A stretch of DNA of 15,125 nucleotides from JBBQXY01 sp051004815. GTDB lineage: Bacteria > Chloroflexota > Ktedonobacteria > Ktedonobacterales > Ktedonobacteraceae. Both the position numbers and the translations under genes were made by a program. The stretch lies in the NCBI GenBank assembly GCA_051004815.1, contig JBPCJY010000121.1, positions 1-15,125 of the forward strand. The letters are read 5' to 3'. Shown in pieces: positions 7,664 through 11,941 of the stretch (positions are counted from its first letter, which is position 1; every line of letters starts with the position of its first letter). The notes under the pieces are model-generated. The model had not been told where the DNA came from. It worked only from the letters and a program-made list of their open reading frames with translations, and ran no database searches.

Positions 7664-8060
7664 AGACCACCTCCTCTAATGGCTTGCCATCGTTGTAGGT
7701 ATGAGGAAGCAAGCTAGCCCTTTTTGTAGTTAGAGGGGCGCGTGTTACTTGTACCGCGCCCAGAGCCTTCGTTTTTGCTACATAAAAGCCGGCTGGTTGT
7801 CGGCGGCAAGCGGCGGCCCCAGGGGGTATGCCGCCGCCGCTGCGCGTGCCGCCGACAACACAGAGACACACCCCATCGTTAGCCAGAGCAGCAAGGTAGC
7901 CCTTCATTCCGCCTTTGCTAACGATGGGTGTGTGGTGGTTCGCATCGTGCGCTCGTCGTTCCTGGCAGGACTCCACCACGAACTGAGTGAGCGCGGAGCG
8001 CGTGGCGCACAAAGAGTCCGGGTCTCTCAGATGTCCCCAATGGCACCTACAGCTTGCCAT
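7644..8060 (-). CDS. Uncertain 138-aa ORF over a palindromic segment
   Basis: Support: ATG at 8060 shares its A with the TAA stop of the sigma gene (TAATG), an AGGAGGT SD lies exactly 6 nt upstream, and the 3' end overlaps the next gene's start. Against: the DNA is dominated by long inverted repeats (see the RNA entry), a long ORF also exists on the opposite strand, and the protein is odd: eight cysteines, Gly/Ala/Arg-rich runs such as VVGGTRSGGGIPPGAAACRR, no recognisable domain. The sequence may be a non-coding RNA that happens to stay open, a peptide with regulatory translation, or a real Cys-rich protein. Product unknown. Confidence 0.35.
   Translation of the reverse strand: MASCRCHWGHLRDPDSLCATRSALTQFVVESCQERRAHDANHHTPIVSKGGMKGYLAALANDGVCLCVVGGTRSGGGIPPGAAACRRQPAGFYVAKTKALGAVQVTRAPLTTKRASLLPHTYNDGKPLEEVVCEINEH
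7675..7691. repeat. 17-bp repeat copy 1 (TCTAATGGCTTGCCATC)
   Basis: Identical to 9422-9438 and containing the palindrome ATGGC-TT-GCCAT. This copy lies just upstream of the SD of the 63-aa gene and at the 3' edge of the structured segment. A shorter match (GCTTGCCAT) at 8052-8060 marks the other edge of that segment. Confidence 0.75.
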
Positions 8061-8062
8061 TA
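7679..8062 (-). ncRNA. Candidate large structured RNA in the element operon
   Basis: The segment is full of complementary arms, given in window coordinates. Closing stem 7694-7700 with 8045-8051 (TGTAGGT/ACCTACA). Hairpin 7736-7742 with 7755-7761 (GGGCGCG/CGCGCCC). Long stem 7796-7807 with 7848-7859 (12 bp, GTTGTCGGCGGC), plus an inner GCGGCGGC stem. Stem 7867-7883 with 7917-7932 (16 pairs, one bulge). Terminal hairpin 8039-8045 with 8055-8061 (7 bp), which competes with the closing stem. An interleaved pair, 7932-7938 with 7973-7979 (GTGGTGG/CCACCAC) and 7949-7954 with 7989-7994 or 7996-8001 (GCGCTC/GAGCGC), would be a pseudoknot. Strand is inferred from the operon direction. The family is not identified; see findings. 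Confidence 0.45.
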
Positions 8063-9253
8063 GCCGACCTCCTCTCTCGCCACCGCAGCCCCCACCAAGG
8101 CATCAATGGCTGGCTTGGGGAACCGATACTTCATGACCTCACCAGGACAGTAATCACACGGCAATTGTCCCTGCTTCACCCGTCTGCGCACCGTAAGCTC
8201 ACAGACCCCAAGCCGTTGACTGACCTCCTCAATGGTGTAATAGCTTCGATCTTGCACATCCAGCAACAAAATCCCTCTGCCTTTTTTCACGACGTTTCCC
8301 GGTGCCGTCGCTTGCAACACCTGAGCTAAGCGAGCCTTTGCCCGGCGCTCATGTGTTTGAACGCACTGACACGACATGCCCAAACGGGCCGCAATCTGGC
8401 CGAGCGAGTACTCGGTGGCATCTCCCTCCGTCAATCCCCAACGCAAGCGGATCACTTGCTCTTGCCGTGCTGTCAACAGGGTCATCGCGTGTTGCACGGC
8501 TTGCGCTCGTGCAGTTGGCTCCTGGCTCGCCGGCTCCTGACCCGTCGTCCCCTCTTGCCAGCCATCAGCAAACAACGGTCGAAATACCAGATAATCATCC
8601 TGAGCATGGAGAGAAGAGGCGACCAGAGCTTGCACACTCTCCACCCGAGCTTGCCGCCGCAGAGCCAGCAATGTGCGCACCCGTTGCTCACTGACCTGCA
8701 TCCACGCGGCCACCTCCGCCACCTCTGCTCTGGTGGATGAGTCCGTCAACGTTCGCGCTTCTACCTGGTGCTCAGCCACATGCAGATGATACAAATCCTT
8801 TTCCACCGTCGCCGAATAGCGCACAAACCGCTCGCGGTTCATATACGCATCCCAGACCGCCCACCCAATCGCACGAGCCGCCATCCCCGCAAACGACGCC
8901 CAGTCCTCATGGGAAACCACCCAATCCATCACTTGAAGCAGTCCGAGATTGCCCTCTTGAATCAGGTCATCCACCTGCATCGAGGTACACGAGGATTGCC
9001 AACGCCGCGCAATAGCAATCACCAAGGATTGATACTCTTCCACCAACCGAGCACGAGCATCCTGAGCCAGGGAAGCGAGCCACGCATTCTCGGGGTGATG
9101 AGAATGACGAGCCATGCGCTGAAAAAGACAGGCTTGTTGCTCAAAGGACAACCGCTCCCGGTACGTCACCTCTCGCATATACTGGTCGTGAGCCAGCAAC
9201 GACACATCACGGTTGGAGTCGCAGGCATGAGCCAGATAAAAACTTTCTGACAC
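8060..9253 (-). CDS. Sigma-70-family factor fused to a C-terminal excisionase-type HTH
   Basis: Residue numbers count from an in-frame TTG at 9259. Region 2 lies at about 71-145, including LVEEYQSLVIAIARRWQ and DDLIQEGNLGLLQVMDW, the sigma region 2.1-2.2 signature for binding the RNA polymerase clamp. A region 3-like helical block is at 170-215. Region 4 lies at 255-315, with LTARQEQVIRLRWGL and the -35-recognition HTH SLGQIAARLGMSCQCVQTHE. A second, separate HTH of the excisionase class sits at 339-388 (YYTIEEVSQRLGVCELTVRR, then wing and FPKPAIDALV). Such an HTH is not part of normal sigma factors. Start: GTG at 9253 is preferred because GGAG lies 8 nt upstream, giving 397 aa; the TTG at 9259 is only 2 nt from it. 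It is first in the leftward operon, behind a 220-nt leader. It probably redirects host RNA polymerase to element promoters; it could instead have lost sigma activity and act as a DNA-binding regulator. Confidence 0.88.
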   Translation of the reverse strand: MSESFYLAHACDSNRDVSLLAHDQYMREVTYRERLSFEQQACLFQRMARHSHHPENAWLASLAQDARARLVEEYQSLVIAIARRWQSSCTSMQVDDLIQEGNLGLLQVMDWVVSHEDWASFAGMAARAIGWAVWDAYMNRERFVRYSATVEKDLYHLHVAEHQVEARTLTDSSTRAEVAEVAAWMQVSEQRVRTLLALRRQARVESVQALVASSLHAQDDYLVFRPLFADGWQEGTTGQEPASQEPTARAQAVQHAMTLLTARQEQVIRLRWGLTEGDATEYSLGQIAARLGMSCQCVQTHERRAKARLAQVLQATAPGNVVKKGRGILLLDVQDRSYYTIEEVSQRLGVCELTVRRRVKQGQLPCDYCPGEVMKYRFPKPAIDALVGAAVAREEVG

Positions 9254-9478
9254 GAACAATGCTCCTTTTCAAAAGCTTGACAGGCTAGCCCTTCATCCCT
9301 CACAATAGAGATGAGGAACTAGCAACGCTCAAACAGCCGACTAGGGAAACTCACCCGCTGTGCTAGTGTCCGAAACACACTAGCCAGCACTTCTACGAAA
9401 ACTCTCCTAGAAAACATTCCTTCTAATGGCTTGCCATCAGGCTACTTACGCTATAGAAGCATCAAAATCATAACCCTC
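9254..9478 (-). promoter_or_regulatory. Long 5' leader of the sigma operon with hairpin
   Basis: If the leftward promoter at 9485-9514 is used, about 220 nt precede the sigma start. The leader has a perfect 8-bp stem with 7-nt loop (9362-9369 with 9377-9384, GCTAGTGT/ACACTAGC), a weaker CCTCA/TGAGG pair at 9298-9316, and a palindrome ATGGCAAGCCAT (9426-9437). No T-run follows the 8-bp hairpin, so it is not a plain terminator. It could be a regulatory leader; no known riboswitch was recognised. Confidence 0.4.
9422..9438. repeat. 17-bp repeat copy 2 (TCTAATGGCTTGCCATC)
   Basis: An exact copy of 7675-7691, in the early leader of the sigma operon. Because the core is palindromic it could be a protein-binding site in DNA or a small RNA hairpin. 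Confidence 0.75.
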
Positions 9479-9484
9479 AGAGGT

Positions 9485-9514
9485 ATTATAACCCATAGGG
9501 TTAGATATTGTCAA
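9485..9514 (-). promoter_or_regulatory. Leftward promoter of the sigma-int operon
   Basis: On the minus strand: TTGACA (9514-9509), 18-bp spacer, TATAAT (9490-9485). Both hexamers match the consensus fully. It faces the sigma gene. The spacer contains the palindrome TAACCCATAGGGTTA. Its -35 hexamer overlaps that of the rightward promoter on the other strand. Confidence 0.85.
9489..9503. promoter_or_regulatory. Operator candidate O1 (leftward promoter spacer)
   Basis: TAACCCATAGGGTTA is a perfect 6+6 inverted repeat around ATA, lying between the -10 and -35 of the leftward promoter. Another TAACCC half-site lies at 9471-9476. A bound repressor would block leftward transcription. Confidence 0.6.
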
Positions 9515-9536
9515 TCATACCCTAGTATGCTATAAT
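9508..9536 (+). promoter_or_regulatory. Rightward promoter of the HTH/XRE-TPR arm
   Basis: TTGTCA (9508-9513), 17-bp spacer, TATAAT (9531-9536), with TG one base before the -10 (TGCTATAAT, extended -10). Transcription should start near 9543, leaving about 25 nt before the 77-aa gene. Confidence 0.85.
9516..9529. promoter_or_regulatory. Operator candidate O2 (rightward promoter spacer)
   Basis: CATACCCTAGTATG is a perfect 5+5 inverted repeat around CCTA in the rightward spacer. It shares ACCCTA with O1, where the hexamer is read on the opposite strand. The O1 and O2 centres are about 26 bp apart. Confidence 0.55.
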
Positions 9537-9567
9537 TCCCCTAAAGGAACTGAATACCGAGAAAGCT

Positions 9568-9801
9568 ATGATTGAAAGTATTGACCTAAAACGCAAATAC
9601 ATAACGACACCCGAGGCTGAACGAATTTCAGGACTCAGCAGAAACTATCTTGCCGCTTTACTCAGGCAGGAAAAGCTAGATGGTTTTCGCCTTTCACGAG
9701 AATGGTTCATCTATACAGACTCCCTGGAACACTTCATTGCAACGCCCCGCAAATCTGGACCGAAAGGCCCACGCAAGAAGCCCACCACCAACGTACCGTA
9801 G
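9568..9801 (+). CDS. Small excisionase-type HTH regulator (77 aa)
   Basis: A HTH_17-class winged helix: YITTPEAERISGLSRNYLAA, then LLRQEKLDGFRLSREWFIYT and the closing helix DSLEHFIA, with a basic Pro/Lys/Arg-rich tail (RKSGPKGPRKKPTT) likely to contact DNA backbone. It is the first gene behind the rightward promoter, so it is either the regulator of the switch or a second directionality factor. The SD is weak (GAGAAAG about 5 nt before ATG 9568). Related in fold, not in obvious sequence, to the 67-aa protein beside int and to the C-terminal domain of the sigma fusion. Confidence 0.8.
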   Translation: MIESIDLKRKYITTPEAERISGLSRNYLAALLRQEKLDGFRLSREWFIYTDSLEHFIATPRKSGPKGPRKKPTTNVP

Positions 9802-9909
9802 TGCTATCAATTCATCGACCTACTATAATTATTGTTCATTTTGGCTCAACCGTACAGGTCTAAAAAATGGCTCAACACATCAGATGCTATACCAAAACAG
9901 GAAGAAAAT

Positions 9910-11046
9910 ATGGCTATGCAAGAACCAAAACCTAATGCATCACTCCTAAGCCAGGCACTCAAAAACTATCGGAAAGAACATAAACTTACTCAAGAAGAGC
10001 TTGCATATAGAATTCACGTAGAACCACGCACCTTACGAGCCTGGGAAAATGAACGACCGCTAGAAAATATCCGCGAACTCAGGCGCATAGCAGACCTGCT
10101 AGGTATCGCATCAGAACAATTCGGCCTTGCTGCATCTATATATATTCCCAAAACAGCAGAAGAGATCAACAACGTACTCGAACATGCATGGGCACTCATG
10201 GACGAACCGCATGTCAGTGAAGCTCGAGCAGTCATTGAAAAACTCGTAAGAGATACTCAAACCCAATTGGCAACAGAAGACCCTGAAATCTTACACTCAC
10301 TCGCACGCGTCTACCATGCAGCAGGCTATATCACTGGTATGGGAGTGAGAACCAAAGAGATAGCACTACCAATCTCCTACTACCATCAGCTAGAAGAACT
10401 TGCAGACACCATTAATGATGATACCCTACTCAATATTGCCCTTACATACCAAGGCGACATGTACCGCCGCAGTGGAGATGTGAGAAAAGCCCTCACATAC
10501 CTTGAAGCCGCACGCGATACAACGCCTTTGGCAGATGCATCAGCACGCGGAAACGCTCTCCAACTGTTAGGGCGCACATCCTTACTCAGCAGAAACAAAC
10601 GCGGCTTTGAACGAGCAATGTCCGAAGCAAAAGAATTAGCACACGCAGTGAAACCAGAAACAGACAGCACACGCGGTCAATACAATCTGGCAGCCGTTTA
10701 TGAAGAATACGCAAAGAACTATGGAATGTTAGGCCAAACACAAAAAGCACTAGACTACCTGGAGCTTGCTGAAGCCGAACGCCCCCAAACCCAATTTTGG
10801 GAAACCCTCCTCATGATAGCCCGCGCTGAGGTCTTCATCTACAACGGTGATGTAGCCATTGGCAAACCCCTTGCCCTTGAAGCAGCCAAACTCTCCCAAC
10901 TACAAGGACACCGCCGCCGCCTGGAACGCATTTACGGCATGAGACGCTACCTAAGCCGCAAAGTCCTAGAATATGGAAAAGCAGAAATGGAACTAGGCGA
11001 GATACTAGACGGCCCTATAGGGCAACGAGACTTTGAAGAAGTCTAA
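9910..11046 (+). CDS. XRE-family HTH regulator with TPR-like sensor domain
   Basis: A 378-aa protein. The XRE/Cro-CI HTH is at about residues 15-67 (LSQALKNYRKEHKLTQEELA, then HVEPRTLRAWENERPLENIR). The rest (about 85-370) is all-helical with TPR-like helix pairs, e.g. ALTYQGDMYRRSGDVRKALT, YEEYAKNYGMLGQTQKALDY and ARAEVFIYNGDVAIGKPLAL. HTH plus TPR is the layout of RRNPP-type peptide sensors (Rap/PlcR/AimR class), but many HTH-TPR proteins have no peptide ligand. By position opposite the sigma-int operon it is the best candidate for the element's master repressor. Start ATG at 9910 has AGGAAG 5 nt upstream; a TTG at 9832 in frame has no SD. A 108-bp gap separates it from the 77-aa gene; a TATAAT at 9824-9829 without a good -35 could be a secondary promoter. 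Codon use is A-rich compared with the sigma gene. Confidence 0.88.
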   Translation: MAMQEPKPNASLLSQALKNYRKEHKLTQEELAYRIHVEPRTLRAWENERPLENIRELRRIADLLGIASEQFGLAASIYIPKTAEEINNVLEHAWALMDEPHVSEARAVIEKLVRDTQTQLATEDPEILHSLARVYHAAGYITGMGVRTKEIALPISYYHQLEELADTINDDTLLNIALTYQGDMYRRSGDVRKALTYLEAARDTTPLADASARGNALQLLGRTSLLSRNKRGFERAMSEAKELAHAVKPETDSTRGQYNLAAVYEEYAKNYGMLGQTQKALDYLELAEAERPQTQFWETLLMIARAEVFIYNGDVAIGKPLALEAAKLSQLQGHRRRLERIYGMRRYLSRKVLEYGKAEMELGEILDGPIGQRDFEEV

Positions 11047-11183
11047 TGCTGCAAAGAAAAAGAAAAACTGACATCAAAGTTGACAGCAGAACCGAGAGAA
11101 AACCAGGGACAATAGCGAACGCAGAGAGACAAACTGGCACGAGTCTAAAATTACCGAGCCGCTCAAGAAGCCACACGGGCTAA
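11046..11183 (+). CDS. Possible 45-aa basic ORF coupled to the XRE-TPR gene
   Basis: The ATG at 11046 shares its A with the TAA stop of the XRE-TPR gene (TAATG), and GAAGAAG just before it could be an SD. The product (MLQRKRKTDIKVDSRTERKP...) has many Lys and Arg, is polar throughout and is predicted disordered. It has no hydrophobic signal core, unlike typical exported RRNPP propeptides. It may be a small modulator, or an open frame by chance next to the element end. Confidence 0.3.
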   Translation: MLQRKRKTDIKVDSRTERKPGTIANAERQTGTSLKLPSRSRSHTG

Positions 11184-11191
11184 TAGTTAGC
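11179..11191. other. Small palindrome beside attR
   Basis: GCTAATAGTTAGC (5+5 around TAG) 16 bp inside the right core. It may be an accessory protein site of recombination or a weak hairpin. No U-run follows. Confidence 0.3.
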
Positions 11192-11206
11192 TCGTACTCT
11201 TCTGTA

Positions 11207-11225
11207 ATGTTATAATAATGGCAAT
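11207..11225. repeat. Right attachment site (attR) core
   Basis: An exact second copy of the 19-bp core at 6030-6048. TGTTATAAT (11208-11216) is an extended -10 that would start transcription near 11223, upstream of the MBL-fold gene. Confidence 0.85.
11208..11216 (+). promoter_or_regulatory. Extended -10 promoter of the MBL-ugd operon, within attR
   Basis: TGTTATAAT gives TG-N plus a consensus -10. The -35 position is now supplied by element DNA (TTAGCT at 11187-11192, 18-bp spacer, a poor match). The extended -10 may make a good -35 unnecessary. In the uninterrupted chromosome the upstream part came from about 6010-6029. Confidence 0.6.
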
Positions 11226-11265
11226 AGTATTGGATGCCAGGTTTTTTAAGAAGGGAAAAGATAGT

Positions 11266-11934
11266 ATGCCCACAGTAGAGCAGGGGCAAAATCAAGCTAT
11301 GCCTATTGTCGCCTGTGTGACGGTAGGCGATTTCCAGGAAAATTGTTACCTCTATGCTTGTCCGCAGACCAGGGAAGCGGTCATCATCGATCCGGGTGAC
11401 GAGGCGGAAAAAATTCTTGCTACCATCAAGGAACTTGAACTGCTGCCAAAATATATTCTGAACACACATGGACATATAGATCACGTCATGGCTATTGACG
11501 CAGTCAGCGCAGTCTATCCAGTGCCACTGGCAATTCACCCGGAAGACATCTACATGTATACCGATGAACGTAGTGCTACGATGTTTGGGCATGCAAGCCC
11601 ATTAGTGCATAGGAAACCTGACATTCTTTTAAAAGAGGGAGATCAGATTACCTTTGGAACTCTTACACTCGATGTTCTCTCTACCCCTGGACATACCCGC
11701 GGAGGGGTATGTTTCGTTAGTCGTCCATACTGCGTTTTTAGTGGAGATACGCTCTTCCATCGCGGTATTGGACGGACAGACCTGGAAGGTGGAGACTATC
11801 ATGCCATTATAGCCTCTATCCTTGAGAAGCTATACACACTCGAAGATGACCTGGTCGTTTTCCCAGGTCATGGTAGGCCGACCACTATCATAGAAGAAAA
11901 ATATGAAAATCCATTTGTCACTGTAGAGGAGTAG
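11266..11934 (+). CDS. MBL-fold metal hydrolase (glyoxalase II-like)
   Basis: A 222-aa zinc hydrolase of the metallo-beta-lactamase superfamily, glyoxalase II/YcbL branch. Metal ligands (numbered from ATG 11266): THGHIDH (67-73), His143 in STPGHTRGG, Asp161 in FSGDTLF and His202 in FPGHGRP. The N-terminal strand VACVTVGDFQENCYLY is typical of the family. It probably cleaves a thioester such as S-lactoylglutathione or an analogue; the thiol used here is not known. ATG 11266 is chosen because AAGGG lies 10 nt upstream and the -10 at 11211-11216 would start transcription near 11223, after the in-frame ATG at 11218. ATG 11299 is another possible start. First gene of the operon; the ugd SD overlaps its stop. 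Confidence 0.92.
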   Translation: MPTVEQGQNQAMPIVACVTVGDFQENCYLYACPQTREAVIIDPGDEAEKILATIKELELLPKYILNTHGHIDHVMAIDAVSAVYPVPLAIHPEDIYMYTDERSATMFGHASPLVHRKPDILLKEGDQITFGTLTLDVLSTPGHTRGGVCFVSRPYCVFSGDTLFHRGIGRTDLEGGDYHAIIASILEKLYTLEDDLVVFPGHGRPTTIIEEKYENPFVTVEE

Positions 11935-11941
11935 TATCATC

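Larger units (their letters stand above)
6030..11225. mobile_element. Integrative element with tyrosine integrase, own sigma factor and divergent control switch
   Basis: The 19-bp direct repeats at 6030-6048 and 11207-11225 enclose 5.2 kb whose left-end gene is a tyrosine integrase. Leftward operon: sigma-HTH fusion, 138-aa ORF or structured RNA, 63-aa protein, 67-aa excisionase-like HTH, integrase. Rightward: 77-aa HTH, XRE-TPR regulator, possible 45-aa ORF. A divergent promoter region at 9471-9540 separates the arms. No replication initiator, relaxase, FtsK-like translocase, primase, capsid or terminase gene is visible, so the element is either a minimal integrative element using a helper, or a decayed or satellite form. 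Base composition shifts within it: the sigma and RNA-like segment are GC-rich, the XRE-TPR arm is A-rich. The boundaries are strongly supported by the repeats plus the integrase. Confidence 0.85.

Noticed and set aside
8005..8014. Group II intron 5' end (GUGCG on the minus strand)
   Set aside because: No domain V-like hairpin or terminal AY is found downstream, and no reverse transcriptase is present.
7749..8063. 104-codon plus-strand ORF over the palindromic segment
   Set aside because: It is a mirror of the inverted-repeat DNA, with no SD and against the operon direction.
9322..9417. Short upstream ORF in the sigma leader
   Set aside because: The AGAAGGA before it touches the ATG, which is too close for an SD. 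There is no sign of a leader peptide such as repeated regulatory codons.
11218..11265. Extended N-terminus of the MBL protein from ATG 11218
   Set aside because: No SD precedes it, the predicted transcript would begin after it, and the added residues are not typical of the family.
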